A DNA stretch of 64,000 nt. Origin: Chryseobacterium gleum (lineage in GTDB: Bacteria > Bacteroidota > Bacteroidia > Flavobacteriales_D > Sanyastnellaceae). The position numbers were made by a program, and so were the translations under genes. The notes below the pieces were generated by a model that saw nothing but the letters and a program-made list of their open reading frames with translations, had not been told where the DNA came from and ran no database searches. The first letter of the stretch is position 1. Each line of letters starts with the position of its first letter. Location of the stretch: assembly GCA_945881835.1 (NCBI GenBank), contig CAMCVP010000004.1:95813-159812 (forward strand), in the 5' to 3' direction. Below are positions 20,252 through 30,899 of this stretch, piece after piece.

Positions 20252-21139
20252 ATGAAGCACACATTCTTACTTATTCTGATTTTGCTCGGTATTGCTCAAC
20301 GGAGCGAAGGTCAAGTGAATCCGCTGGTTGCTAAAGCAGCAGAGTTGTGCGACGAAAAGAAATACGATGAAGCTTTGGCTCAAATTGACGAAGGATTTAA
20401 ATCGGCCGACTTGAACACAGATGCGAATGCATGGTTTGTGAAGGGATTTATTCTGAAGGAACTATACAAGCAGAAAGAAGCCAATCAACGTCAAAGTAAT
20501 TATAGATTTCGCAGTGTTGCCGCTTTGAAAAAAGCACGTGAATTCGATGCGAATTTAGAATTTGCTTCGAACATAGACGCGGCCTTACAATACATTGCTT
20601 TCACCTATTTCAACGATGCAGTTTTGCGTTCAGCGGAAATGAATAGCGAATCGGAAAATGAGCCTCTGGATTTATTCAAAAAATTCGAAGAGTTGTTCAA
20701 GGGGTCAGAGTCAGAGTTAAAGGATTTGAAAGTTGAGTTCAACAGTAAAATGGCGGAAGGCCATTATCGAAATTGGATTATCAATACGGAAGACAATCAC
20801 CATTACGCCATGTGCCTTGAATATTATTCGAAGGTGTTGGCGTTTGACAGTCGCAATTGCACGGCTAACTTAAACATGGCTATTGTAAACTACAATCAAG
20901 GAGTTTATATGATTCGCAAGATTGGTGCGCAAACAGACATGATGGATCTGATCGCAATTCAAGATGAAAGCGTGAAGAAATTCAAATCAGCTATACCCTT
21001 CGCACAGCAAGCGTTTGCTTCATGCACGCCGTCTTCAACAAACTACAAAGTGCTCATGTTTGTAAACAGAGCATTGGGTAGAGAAGAGGAATATCTGCGT
21101 TTAAAGAAAGAGTCCGAGAAAAAATTCAAATCCAATTAA
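20252..21139 (+). CDS. Secreted, probably helical-repeat (TPR-like) protein
   Basis: Signal peptide MKHTFLLILILLGIAQRSEG; alpha-helical repeat-like composition; start corrected from 20183. Confidence 0.55.
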   Translation: MKHTFLLILILLGIAQRSEGQVNPLVAKAAELCDEKKYDEALAQIDEGFKSADLNTDANAWFVKGFILKELYKQKEANQRQSNYRFRSVAALKKAREFDANLEFASNIDAALQYIAFTYFNDAVLRSAEMNSESENEPLDLFKKFEELFKGSESELKDLKVEFNSKMAEGHYRNWIINTEDNHHYAMCLEYYSKVLAFDSRNCTANLNMAIVNYNQGVYMIRKIGAQTDMMDLIAIQDESVKKFKSAIPFAQQAFASCTPSSTNYKVLMFVNRALGREEEYLRLKKESEKKFKSN

Positions 21140-21148
21140 TTGATCTCC

Positions 21149-22615
21149 ATGAATTGGTTCTTCAACAAGAAGTATCGACTGGGATTTGGTTTTGGAGCAA
21201 TCATTTTCGTTGTTGCGGGAACATTGGTCATGACCATGATCACGCTTCAACGCAGCCGAGATATCAATCGGAAGATTAACGATAAATATGTCCCGTCAAT
21301 AGGTCGATTGCAGGATCTAGAGAGTTTCACACTGCGCTCGAAAGATTTAATTAAAGAATGGGCTTTTGTTCAGCGTGTAGAAGAGGATCTTCATCGAAAA
21401 GAAATGACCGCGATTAGCGACAGTTCTCTCTTAAAATCGTGGGCGCGACTCAAAGCGGTGAAAGGCAATTTCAACCCTGAAGAACAGAAACGATTAGACT
21501 CGCTGGAAGTTAAGGTTAGCGAGATGTTGATTCAGTTTAAAGCTGTTCAGCATCTCTTACCCACCTTCGACAGTTACAGTAATCCAATTGCATTAATGGA
21601 AGCTGAATCTTATTTCATTGAAGGAAGTGGAATTCCATTGGTGGTTGAACAAGCAGAGACTATTCTCAATGATTTGCGCAAGAAGCAGACAGAGCGAATG
21701 AATGCGGAAATTGAAGAGATGAATGTTCAGTTTTCGAGGTTGACAGGAGTGTTGGTTGTGGTTTCGTTGTTCGTCTTATTTGCGGGAATTGCAATCGCTT
21801 ATTTCACTACGAAGTTGCGAAAGCAGAAAGAGGAATCTGAAGTCCAAAAGGAGCAATTGAATTTGTTGTACCGCGATTTAACAGATAGTATCAACTACGC
21901 GCAACGACTTCAAAATACAATCCTACCAAACATTGGAGCAGTAAGGCAGATTTTCAATAAGAGTTTCGTTTTTTATGTTCCGAAGGCCGTTGTAAGCGGC
22001 GATTTTTATTGGTTTAAAAATGTGGGTGGAAGAAAACTCTTTGCTGCGGCTGATTGCACGGGACATGGTGTTCCAGGGGCCTTCATGAGTTTGGTGGGTC
22101 ATAACTTTTTGAATCACGTGACCAAGGTGTTTCTTGACCCTTCACAGATTTTGAACAATGTCAATCGTTTGGGAACGGAAGTACTTCGAAACAACAACAA
22201 CGGTGTTCGCGACGGGATGGACATTGCTTTGTGTGCAATTGATGAGAAGGAGTTGATGTTAGAATATTGCGGCGCGAACATTCCGCTATATGTCGTTCGA
22301 AAGAATGAACTCATTGAATTGGCTCCTACCAAGCGAAGCATTGGTACCTTTGGAGAGCGCGGCGAAACCTTTGAAACGCAAAAGTTTCAGTTGGAAAAAA
22401 ACGACATGGTTTACGCTTGCAGCGATGGATATGCCGATCAATTCGGTGAGGCGAATAACAAGAAATTCATGCGCAAGCGCTTCAAAGAAATACTTGCATC
22501 TATTTCAATTCAAGAAATAGATGCACAAGAAAAAACCCTTCACGAAACGTTTAACGCTTGGAAGGGTTCTATGGAGCAAACCGATGACCTATTGGTGATC
22601 GGTATTCGAATCTAA
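21149..22615 (+). CDS. Membrane-anchored SpoIIE/PP2C-type serine phosphatase
   Basis: Two TM segments around a helical periplasmic region, then SGDFYWFKNVGGRKLFAAADCTGHGVPGAFMSLVGH and YACSDGYADQFG. Confidence 0.9.
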   Translation: MNWFFNKKYRLGFGFGAIIFVVAGTLVMTMITLQRSRDINRKINDKYVPSIGRLQDLESFTLRSKDLIKEWAFVQRVEEDLHRKEMTAISDSSLLKSWARLKAVKGNFNPEEQKRLDSLEVKVSEMLIQFKAVQHLLPTFDSYSNPIALMEAESYFIEGSGIPLVVEQAETILNDLRKKQTERMNAEIEEMNVQFSRLTGVLVVVSLFVLFAGIAIAYFTTKLRKQKEESEVQKEQLNLLYRDLTDSINYAQRLQNTILPNIGAVRQIFNKSFVFYVPKAVVSGDFYWFKNVGGRKLFAAADCTGHGVPGAFMSLVGHNFLNHVTKVFLDPSQILNNVNRLGTEVLRNNNNGVRDGMDIALCAIDEKELMLEYCGANIPLYVVRKNELIELAPTKRSIGTFGERGETFETQKFQLEKNDMVYACSDGYADQFGEANNKKFMRKRFKEILASISIQEIDAQEKTLHETFNAWKGSMEQTDDLLVIGIRI

Positions 22616-22618
22616 TTT

Positions 22619-23458
22619 TTACGAAGCAAGGCTTGAACGATCGGCAACATATGTGTCAACCGGGTTCACGCACAACACAGGGATTTGAGCATCATTTGTA
22701 ATGACTTGCTGCTCGTAACTCGAGTTGAATACATTCAACAATGAACTTTCGTAGAAATTCATAATGCAAATCAAATCCGCTTCAACTGCCGCTGAGTATT
22801 TCAATAATGACTTCACGAAAGAACCTTCAGACTTCGTTTCAGTAATTTCAACTTCAACAGGTATATTCTTTGAGGTCAAATATTCAACGGCGTAATTTAA
22901 ATTTCGATCCAATTGATTTTTCAAAAACTCATCGGTTTCATTCGGTGAAATTAAATACACTTTTGAGTTGAAATACTTAGCCACATCGCGCACTGCGCTT
23001 AACTTCTGCTTCGTTTCTTTGTGAAGATCTAGAGGCACAACCAAGCGATGGTAACCGTGTGGACGTATGTTTCTCTCTTGAACGACAATAAATGGAATTG
23101 AACTTTCTGTTACAATTTTTAATGCACGACTGCCTGTCATGAATTGCAGGCCTCTAGCGCCATGCGTTCCCATGATAATTAACGCTGCATCCATTTCTGT
23201 TGCCGCCTTATCAATGTCTTCAAAGATGTTTCCAATGCGAACATGGGTGTGAATTTCAACGCCACTTTCAACGCGAATACGATCCTTTAACGAATCTATT
23301 TTCAAGCGCGCTTCAGCCACTTGTTTTTTGTTTTCTACAATATGAATAAGGTGAATATCGGCAAGAATGGTTTTGCCCATTAATAGCGCATGTTCAATAG
23401 CTATGTCACTCACCTTGGTGAAATCTACTGGCACTAAAATTTTCTTAGAAAATCCCAT
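22619..23458 (-). CDS. Universal stress protein, two UspA domains
   Basis: 279 aa; KILVPVDFTKVSDIAIEHA and IIMGTHGARGLQFMTGSRALKIV. Confidence 0.9.
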   Translation of the reverse strand: MGFSKKILVPVDFTKVSDIAIEHALLMGKTILADIHLIHIVENKKQVAEARLKIDSLKDRIRVESGVEIHTHVRIGNIFEDIDKAATEMDAALIIMGTHGARGLQFMTGSRALKIVTESSIPFIVVQERNIRPHGYHRLVVPLDLHKETKQKLSAVRDVAKYFNSKVYLISPNETDEFLKNQLDRNLNYAVEYLTSKNIPVEVEITETKSEGSFVKSLLKYSAAVEADLICIMNFYESSLLNVFNSSYEQQVITNDAQIPVLCVNPVDTYVADRSSLAS

Positions 23459-23493
23459 ATAAGTATTTTTTGCAAAGGTAAACCAATTGAGGC

Positions 23494-24264
23494 CTAACCA
23501 TGAAGACTAAAATAGAGTACTTCTTGGAAAAAGAAAGCGGGTGATTCTGCATGGGGCCAATGCCCTGAATTCTTCACTTCGGTGATTTGAATTTTCGGGA
23601 AATAGCGCTCCAGTTCACTTGCATCTTCCTTCAAAATATAATTTGAAAGTTCACCTTTAATGAACATGGCAGGCACGTTAACAGCAGTGTGCAGCGGAAC
23701 AGCACTCAGAATTTCATCGATATGATTTTCCAACGCATCTAGGTTGAAGCGCCATGCCAGTTTCCCAGGTTCTTGCCAATACAGGTTTTTCAGTAAGAAC
23801 AACTGAGTGGCATTGTCAACTTCCGAATTCCCAAGAATTTCTTCTGCTTCAGATCTCGAGTGAATGTGGTCAAGTGGAATGGAGCGAAGCGCTTTAAAAA
23901 CAACATCGTGATGTCTCGGATACTGCTTCAGACCCATATCAACCACAATCAACTTTTCTATCAAAAATTCTAATTCTTGAGCAACGTGCATTACCGTCTT
24001 TCCACCCATGCTATGTCCCAAGAGAATCACATCGCGAAGGTTTTCTGAAGCAATAAGATCAATAGCGTCATCTCGCATCAGTTGATAGTTCATTTCATTG
24101 GAATGAAACGACCTCCCATGATTGCGCTGGTCAATGGTGTACACACAAAACCCGTGCTCAGCCCAATTTTTCGCATGTGTGGTCCAGTTGTCTCCAGAGC
24201 CAAACAGGCCATGAAAAATGAGCAGAGGTTTGCCTTCCCCGTATTTATTGAAGTGTAAATTCAT
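23494..24264 (-). CDS. Alpha/beta hydrolase
   Basis: PLLIFHGLFGSGDNW, GHSMGGKTVMHVA nucleophile elbow; start corrected to the internal Met MNLHFNKYGEG. Confidence 0.88.
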   Translation of the reverse strand: MNLHFNKYGEGKPLLIFHGLFGSGDNWTTHAKNWAEHGFCVYTIDQRNHGRSFHSNEMNYQLMRDDAIDLIASENLRDVILLGHSMGGKTVMHVAQELEFLIEKLIVVDMGLKQYPRHHDVVFKALRSIPLDHIHSRSEAEEILGNSEVDNATQLFLLKNLYWQEPGKLAWRFNLDALENHIDEILSAVPLHTAVNVPAMFIKGELSNYILKEDASELERYFPKIQITEVKNSGHWPHAESPAFFFQEVLYFSLHG

Positions 24265-24265
24265 T

Positions 24266-24979
24266 TTACAGCAATTCGTTTTTATACATCTGCACGGTAT
24301 TTTCCAATCCGAAATACAAGGCATCTGAAATGAGCGCATGCCCAATGGAAACCTCGTCGAGATATGGAACTTGCTGTGCGAAGTATTTCAAGTTTTCCAA
24401 ATTCAAATCATGACCAGCATTAATTCCCAGGCCTTCTGCATGCGCAGCTTTGGCCGCTTCAACAAAAGGTGCAACCGCATTTTCTTTATTTGTTGAATAA
24501 CCTACAGCATAGCTTTCGGTGTACAATTCAACACGGTCTGTGCCGGTAGCAGCGGCTTTCGACATAAGGGCAGGATTGGCTTCCATGAAAATACTGACAC
24601 GCATTCCATGTGAGTGAAGTTCTTTCACAACGTTAGATAAAAATTCAAAATGTGTATCCACGTCCCATCCTGCATTCGACGTAATCGCATCAGGCGCGTC
24701 GGGCACAAGAGTGACCTGATGCGGTTTCGATTGAATAACCAACGCAATGAAATCGGGGGTAGGATACCCTTCTACATTGAATTCGGTTTTTACAATATGT
24801 TTTAAAGCGGGAACATCGGCGTAGCGAATGTGTCGTTCATCGGGTCTGGGATGAACGGTGATTCCGTCTGCTCCGAAGCGCTCAATGTTCTGCGCTGCCA
24901 CAATGACATCAGGCGTGTTTCCACCTCGAGCATTTCGAATAGTGGCGATTTTATTAATGTTTACGCTAAGTGCGATCAT
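24266..24979 (-). CDS. pdxJ: Pyridoxine 5'-phosphate synthase
   Basis: [51 protein letters not shown]; start corrected. Confidence 0.95.
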   Translation of the reverse strand: MIALSVNINKIATIRNARGGNTPDVIVAAQNIERFGADGITVHPRPDERHIRYADVPALKHIVKTEFNVEGYPTPDFIALVIQSKPHQVTLVPDAPDAITSNAGWDVDTHFEFLSNVVKELHSHGMRVSIFMEANPALMSKAAATGTDRVELYTESYAVGYSTNKENAVAPFVEAAKAAHAEGLGINAGHDLNLENLKYFAQQVPYLDEVSIGHALISDALYFGLENTVQMYKNELL

Positions 24980-25080
24980 GTATTCAAAATTGGTTGTGCA
25001 AAACTCGGCAATATTCGAATTCAATTTCACGTTGTGGAACGAAAAATGAATGTACGTTTGAACGTCCGTTAGAACAAGCC

Positions 25081-25740
25081 ATGAATAAAGCACTAAATTT
25101 AATATCGAAAGGCCTGCCTGCATTGAATCGCAGCGATTCGGCTATGAGCGTATTGAGTCTAATGGATGAACACCGAGTGAACGATTTACCCGTTGTTGAA
25201 AATGGCATTTACTTCGGATTAGCCAATGAAAGTGATTATTTGAACGCAGAGGTATTTCAAGGTGAGGTTCAGGAAGAGATGGTTTTATTGAAAGTGTCTG
25301 TTTTGCCTGAATCACATGTATTGGATGTTCTAAAGGCAATGAGTGAAAATGACATCACGGTGATTCCTGTTGTTGACGAGAAAGACAATTATTTGGGAAG
25401 TGTAACCTCTTCCGGTTTACTCGATCATTTGGCGGAAATGTTAGGTGTAATGCATGAGGGTGGAATTATTGTACTTCAGGTCATGGAACGTGACCACAGC
25501 ATTCAACAAATTGCAAGAATTATTGAAGAGAACAATGCAAAAATCTTGAGTCTCTCTGTGGCGCCTGCATCTGAGGGAAATCTTGAAATACACATTAAAA
25601 TTGACCTTCCCGATTTAAACCCTATTTTACAAAGTCTGGAACGATTCAACTACAATGTCCTAAGCAAATTTCAGTCGGCACAGTATGACGATGAGTTGAA
25701 GGATCGTTACGATGAACTCATGCGTTACTTGAATATGTAG
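25081..25740 (+). CDS. CBS-domain pair protein
   Basis: [23 protein letters not shown] and [27 protein letters not shown]; start corrected from 24970. Confidence 0.85.
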   Translation: MNKALNLISKGLPALNRSDSAMSVLSLMDEHRVNDLPVVENGIYFGLANESDYLNAEVFQGEVQEEMVLLKVSVLPESHVLDVLKAMSENDITVIPVVDEKDNYLGSVTSSGLLDHLAEMLGVMHEGGIIVLQVMERDHSIQQIARIIEENNAKILSLSVAPASEGNLEIHIKIDLPDLNPILQSLERFNYNVLSKFQSAQYDDELKDRYDELMRYLNM

Positions 25741-25760
25741 GGTTTCCTGAAAAACCCTAC
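25737..25760 (+). terminator. Hairpin overlapping the CBS-gene stop codon
   Basis: GTAGGGTTT CCTGAA AAACCCTAC followed by CTTTGTTTTTT. Confidence 0.6.
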
Positions 25761-25765
25761 CTTTG
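25758..25765 (+). promoter_or_regulatory. Candidate -7 box TACCTTTG for nadK
   Basis: Perfect TAnnTTTG 14 bp before the nadK ATG, overlapping the hairpin right arm. Confidence 0.4.
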
Positions 25766-25779
25766 TTTTTTACACAAAT

Positions 25780-26655
25780 ATGCTAGTTTACGTTTTTGGA
25801 AAACAATTTGAAGCCGATTTGGCTCCTGCAGTGCAGCAATTCCTAGAGAAGATGGTGCGCAGAGGTATTTCCATTTGTGTTTTCAAAGGTTTTGAACGTT
25901 ATCTGCAATCGCACATTCAAGTTCCCGCCCATACAACCTTCGAAGAGAGTTCGGAATTTGACAACGCTGCGGCATTATTCAGTTTCGGTGGTGATGGTAC
26001 GTTTCTAGATGCCGCGAGACTTGTAGGTTCTAAGAGAATTCCAATTTTAGGTATTAACACGGGTCGCTTGGGATTTCTTTCACACGTGAGTGTTTCCGAA
26101 GCCGATGAAGCTTTGGAACAATTTGTAAACTCAGAATACACCATTGATCCGCGCTCTTTTATTCAAATCAAATCAGATCAATTCGACTTTGGAGATTTTC
26201 CTTTCGCGTTAAACGAAATCACCGTGAATCATGCCACACGGAATGAAATGATTAAGATTAATGCATCGGTAAACAAAGCGTTTCTAAGCAGCTATTGGGC
26301 AGACGGACTGATCGTTGCAACTCCGACCGGCTCAACCGCGTACTCACTTTCATGTGGCGGGCCAATTGTAACACCGAACTGCAACAACTTTATCATTACT
26401 CCAATTTCTGCGCATAATTTAACCGCACGCCCACTGGTGGTAGGAGACGCAAGCACCATTCGGCTGAAAGCTGAATGTCGCTCAGGGAAAATTCAAATTA
26501 CACTAGACAGTACTCAGTATGTTTTGGAAAGCGGTGCTGAGATTTCTCTTTCGCGCGCTCCTTTTGAATTGCAAATGATTTTGTTGGAAGGAAGGAATTT
26601 TTTCAGAACGATTCGAAAGAAAATGGGTTGGGGATTAGACATACGAATAGACTGA
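25780..26655 (+). CDS. nadK: NAD kinase
   Basis: 291 aa; FSFGGDGTFLDAARL, GINTGRLGFL, TPTGSTAYSLSCGGPI. Confidence 0.95.
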   Translation: MLVYVFGKQFEADLAPAVQQFLEKMVRRGISICVFKGFERYLQSHIQVPAHTTFEESSEFDNAAALFSFGGDGTFLDAARLVGSKRIPILGINTGRLGFLSHVSVSEADEALEQFVNSEYTIDPRSFIQIKSDQFDFGDFPFALNEITVNHATRNEMIKINASVNKAFLSSYWADGLIVATPTGSTAYSLSCGGPIVTPNCNNFIITPISAHNLTARPLVVGDASTIRLKAECRSGKIQITLDSTQYVLESGAEISLSRAPFELQMILLEGRNFFRTIRKKMGWGLDIRID

Positions 26656-26672
26656 CAATAATTAATCGAAAA

Positions 26673-27524
26673 ATGCCTTTTGCTGCTATGATCATTCGCT
26701 CAATACTCCTTTTTTTATTTTTATGTGGAAGTCTTCCTTCATTCGCTCAAACGAAGAGTAAAGAAAAAAGTAAGGAGCTTTCTATATCAGCTGGAACAGC
26801 CTATTATATCGGTGAAATAAATCCTTCCAAGCATTTCGGAAATAAAGAAAAATTAGCGTTAGGCATTGCCCTTCGTAACAACATTAGCAAGCGTTGGTCT
26901 ATTCGGACAGGGTTGAACTACGGGAATATTGAAGCGTTCGATTCTGAAAGCAAAGACGCTTGGCAACAGAATAGAAATTTGAATTTTAGAAATCGTTTTT
27001 TTGAAGGAAGTGTGATCGCCGAGCTGAATTTTTTCAATTATCAAATCAATTCAAAACATAACATTTCACCCTATTTGTTTTTAGGTGCTGCCGTTTATCG
27101 CATGAACCCTGAAGGAATGTACAATGGATATTGGCATCCTTTGCAGCCAGCCGGAACGGAAGGACAGGGTATGGCTGGAAAGGATCCGCTTTATAAAACA
27201 ACAGGATTAACGTTGCCTATGGGTGCTGGACTGAAATGCAACATTAAGGGTTTACTTGGCTTTTCATTGGAATGGGGAATGAGAAAAACGTATTCAGACT
27301 ATTTCGATGATGTTTCTGGAACATACGTTAATCCTACAATGTTGGCTGCAGCACGAGGACAATTGGCCACGAATTTGGCCGATCAAAGTCTACTTCCCGA
27401 AAATGTCAACAACGCTTTCATGCAGCGCGGAGACCCAGGCAGAAAAGATCTTTACTTCTTTTGCATGGCCTCGCTAAATATCAGAATCGATAAAAAAGGA
27501 AATAGCTGCGCTACTTGGCAGTAA
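26673..27524 (+). CDS. DUF6089 family outer-membrane beta-barrel protein
   Basis: Signal peptide; LSISAGTAYYIGEINPSKHFGNKEKLALGIALRNNISKRWSIR; position between nadK and uppS. Confidence 0.75.
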   Translation: MPFAAMIIRSILLFLFLCGSLPSFAQTKSKEKSKELSISAGTAYYIGEINPSKHFGNKEKLALGIALRNNISKRWSIRTGLNYGNIEAFDSESKDAWQQNRNLNFRNRFFEGSVIAELNFFNYQINSKHNISPYLFLGAAVYRMNPEGMYNGYWHPLQPAGTEGQGMAGKDPLYKTTGLTLPMGAGLKCNIKGLLGFSLEWGMRKTYSDYFDDVSGTYVNPTMLAAARGQLATNLADQSLLPENVNNAFMQRGDPGRKDLYFFCMASLNIRIDKKGNSCATWQ

Positions 27525-27550
27525 TTGCTTGTTAGAACACGTGCTTTCCG

Positions 27551-27558
27551 TATCTTCG
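27551..27558 (+). promoter_or_regulatory. Candidate -7 box TATCTTCG for uppS
   Basis: TAnnTTcG 7 bp before the ATG at 27566. Confidence 0.35.
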
Positions 27559-27565
27559 CACTTCG

Positions 27566-28306
27566 ATGAAAAGTGCCCTCGAACAAATAGACTTAAGCAA
27601 AACCCCGCGCCATGTTGCTGTGATAATGGATGGCAATGGACGTTGGGCAAAAAACCAAGGAAAGGATCGTATTTTTGGTCACTTCAATGGTGTTGAATCT
27701 GTTCGTGCAACCATAAAAGCAGCGCGCAAGGCGGAAGTGGAATTTTTAACGCTTTACGCTTTCTCTACTGAAAACTGGAACCGTCCAAAAGAAGAAGTAG
27801 ATGCTTTAATGGATTTGTTGGTAACAACAATCATCAATGAATTGGCAGAATTGATGGAAAACGGAGTTCGTTTGTTAGCCATAGGCGACATCGAACATCT
27901 TCCAAATAAATGTCGCGACGAACTGAAAGCGGCAATGCATAAAACCGCAGAGAATAAAGATGTCACCCTTGTCCTTGCATTGAATTACAGCGCACGTTGG
28001 GAGATTGTGAATGCGGTTAGATCTATTGTTACACAACAAATTCCCGCGGAAAGCGTTACGGCTGACGTGATTGCCCAAAACCTATCTACATCGAATATTC
28101 CCGATCCGGAATTGCTCATTCGCACGAGTGGAGAGCATCGCATCAGTAATTTTTTACTTTGGCAAATAGCATACACCGAATTGCATTTTACTCCGGTGAT
28201 GTGGCCAGAATTTAGAGAAGAACATTTTTTTGAAGCATTGGTAAGTTACCAAGGAAGAGAGCGTAGATTCGGCATGACATCAGAGCAAACAGAACAAACG
28301 AAATAG
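27566..28306 (+). CDS. uppS: Isoprenyl transferase (undecaprenyl diphosphate synthase)
   Basis: 246 aa; VAVIMDGNGRWAKNQG, YAFSTENWNRPKEEV, PDPELLIRTSGEHRISNFLLWQ. Confidence 0.97.
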   Translation: MKSALEQIDLSKTPRHVAVIMDGNGRWAKNQGKDRIFGHFNGVESVRATIKAARKAEVEFLTLYAFSTENWNRPKEEVDALMDLLVTTIINELAELMENGVRLLAIGDIEHLPNKCRDELKAAMHKTAENKDVTLVLALNYSARWEIVNAVRSIVTQQIPAESVTADVIAQNLSTSNIPDPELLIRTSGEHRISNFLLWQIAYTELHFTPVMWPEFREEHFFEALVSYQGRERRFGMTSEQTEQTK

Positions 28307-28313
28307 TTAGAAG

Positions 28314-30887
28314 TTGAGAAGTACAATCAAATATCAATCATTCATCAAGTCACGAAAACTACTTTTTGTTCTTGCAACTATTCTAACATTCTTGTCATCA
28401 CCGGCATTAAATGCACAAGTTGAATTAGGTTCAACCATAGATTATGCGGAACCTAGAAAAATGAAGGTTGCAGGCATAACAGTCATGGGCGCGGAATACA
28501 CAGATGCTCAAGCAATATTGCTTTTTTGTGGTTTGAAGGTGGGACAAGAGATAATGATTCCCGGAGATGAGATTGCAGATGCACTTCGTAAGCTTTGGAA
28601 GAATCAATTGTTCTCTGCTATCGATATTCGATTGGCGGAAGCACGCGGAGATGATGCCTTCTTGGTTATTGTAGTGAAGGAACTTCCGAAGTTAGGAGTC
28701 TTTAAGTTTGATGGAATTAAAAAGGGAGATGCAGATAATATTCGTGAGAAGATGAAGATTCGTTCAGGAAATATCGTGAACGAAAATTTGAAGGCCACTG
28801 CGACAAACATTATCAAAGATTTTTATGTGGAAAAGGGCTACTTTAATGCGAAGGTGAATATCGTTGAAAAACCATATCCGAATTTGCCAAATGCCGTTGA
28901 GTTGACCTTCGATATTGAAAGAGGTAATCGCATTAAGATTGAAGAAATAGAATGGGTGGGAGTAGATAAGATGTCGGTTTCAGCTTTGAACCGCTCCATG
29001 AAGAACACCAAAAAGGCAGCTTTCTATCATGTGTTTAAATCATCGAAATTTTTAGAAGAGGAATACGAAGAAGATAAAGTTGCTGTTGTAGAACGCTACA
29101 ACAAACAAGGTTTTAGAAATATGCGAATTGTTAAGGATTCAATTTATTCTGTTGGTCCGGAGCGTTTGAAAATTAGAATCACCATTGATGAAGGAAATAA
29201 GTTTTACTTCAGAAATATCTCGTTCATTGGAAACACGAAGTACAGAAGCAATACCCTTGATTCAATTTTGAACATTAAGAAAGGTGATGTCTACAACATG
29301 GAGGTTTTGCAAACCCGTTTGAACATGAATCAAAGCGGACGTGATGTTGCTTCGCTTTATACCGATGACGGTTACTTGAATTTTTACGCTTATCCTGTTG
29401 AGTCCCTCGTTCCACCGGATAGCATAGACATTGAAGTCCGCATGGGTGAAGGACGTCAATACAGAATAGGTGTAGTTAGTGTTTCAGGAAATACAAAAAC
29501 TAACGATCACGTAATCTATCGCGAAATACGCACGCGTCCAGGCGATTTGTTCAATCGCTCAGACTTGATTCGTTCGCAACGTGAATTAGCAAACTTGAAT
29601 TACTTCAGCCAAGAGGCATTTGACATTCGTACCAATCCTAGAGCGGATGAAGGTTTGGTAGATTTGGAATATGTTGTGGAAGAAAAGCCTTCGGATCAAA
29701 TTGAATTGTCTGGTGGTTGGGGCGGTGGTCGTGTTGTTGGATCGCTTGGATTAAGTTTCAACAATTTCAGCATGCGCAACTTCTTCAAGAAAGAAGCTTG
29801 GAGTCCACTGCCAACAGGAGATGGGCAAAGACTTTCGATTCGTGCAATGAGCAATGGCGCGTATATCCAATCTTACAATTTGAGTTTCACAGAACCATGG
29901 TTAGGTGGTAAAAGACCTAACTCCTTGTCTGTTTCAGCTTACCACAGTGTTCAATCTAATGGACAGAAAAAGTACATCAGCGATGCGCTGAATCCACTTC
30001 GTCAATCATTGATTATTACAGGAGCCTCCGTTTCCTTTGGACAACGTTGGCAGAAGCCGGATGACTGGTTCTTATTCTTTGGTGGATTGTCGTACCAACA
30101 TTTCGATTTGAATAATTACGGTTCGTTCTTCTCCTTTAACAACGGTTATTCAAACAACCTTGCTGCCAATTTCACCCTGGAAAGAAGTTCCTTGTCTGAA
30201 ACGATTTATCCAACTTGGGGTTCGAAAATTACGCTTAGTTCCAAATGCACATTGCCATATACATTCTTGGGAGAAAATGTTTTTGGAAAATCATACGACT
30301 ACGCGAGTATGACCGATCAACAGAAGGTCGATTGGGTGGAATATTACAAGATTAAGTTTACAGCGAATTGGTACACATCTTTGAATAAACACAAGACGAA
30401 CAAGTTGGTCTTACATACCCACGCAGGATTTGGATTCTTAGGTACATACAATAAGAGCTTGGGACAATCTCCGTTTGAACGTTTCTACATGGGCGGTGTA
30501 TACTTAAGTGGTTATTTGCTAGACGGACGTGAAATTGTGAATTTGCGTGGTTACGATGATTTGTCGTTGACTATGCCAAGTGATCGTGTGGGTGCCCCTG
30601 TTATTACTAAATACGGGGCTGAATTAAGATACCCAATTTCATTGAATCCTTCTGCTACGATTTATGCACTGGCTTTCGCTGAAGGTGGAAGAACATGGAC
30701 TGATTTTTCAGATTACAATCCATTCAATTTGTATAAGTCTGTGGGTGGTGGACTTCGAATCTTTTTACCAATGTTTGGTCTCTTAGGATTCGATTACGGT
30801 TGGAGACTTAACGACGTGCCGAACGCGCCGAATATGGCTCGTGGACAATTCCACTTCAGCATAGGTATGAACATGGGTGAACTATAA
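28314..30887 (+). CDS. bamA: Outer membrane assembly factor BamA
   Basis: 857 aa; POTRA repeats and C-terminal barrel; TTG start upstream of the signal peptide. Confidence 0.94.
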   Translation: MRSTIKYQSFIKSRKLLFVLATILTFLSSPALNAQVELGSTIDYAEPRKMKVAGITVMGAEYTDAQAILLFCGLKVGQEIMIPGDEIADALRKLWKNQLFSAIDIRLAEARGDDAFLVIVVKELPKLGVFKFDGIKKGDADNIREKMKIRSGNIVNENLKATATNIIKDFYVEKGYFNAKVNIVEKPYPNLPNAVELTFDIERGNRIKIEEIEWVGVDKMSVSALNRSMKNTKKAAFYHVFKSSKFLEEEYEEDKVAVVERYNKQGFRNMRIVKDSIYSVGPERLKIRITIDEGNKFYFRNISFIGNTKYRSNTLDSILNIKKGDVYNMEVLQTRLNMNQSGRDVASLYTDDGYLNFYAYPVESLVPPDSIDIEVRMGEGRQYRIGVVSVSGNTKTNDHVIYREIRTRPGDLFNRSDLIRSQRELANLNYFSQEAFDIRTNPRADEGLVDLEYVVEEKPSDQIELSGGWGGGRVVGSLGLSFNNFSMRNFFKKEAWSPLPTGDGQRLSIRAMSNGAYIQSYNLSFTEPWLGGKRPNSLSVSAYHSVQSNGQKKYISDALNPLRQSLIITGASVSFGQRWQKPDDWFLFFGGLSYQHFDLNNYGSFFSFNNGYSNNLAANFTLERSSLSETIYPTWGSKITLSSKCTLPYTFLGENVFGKSYDYASMTDQQKVDWVEYYKIKFTANWYTSLNKHKTNKLVLHTHAGFGFLGTYNKSLGQSPFERFYMGGVYLSGYLLDGREIVNLRGYDDLSLTMPSDRVGAPVITKYGAELRYPISLNPSATIYALAFAEGGRTWTDFSDYNPFNLYKSVGGGLRIFLPMFGLLGFDYGWRLNDVPNAPNMARGQFHFSIGMNMGEL

Positions 30888-30899
30888 AAAATACGAATT

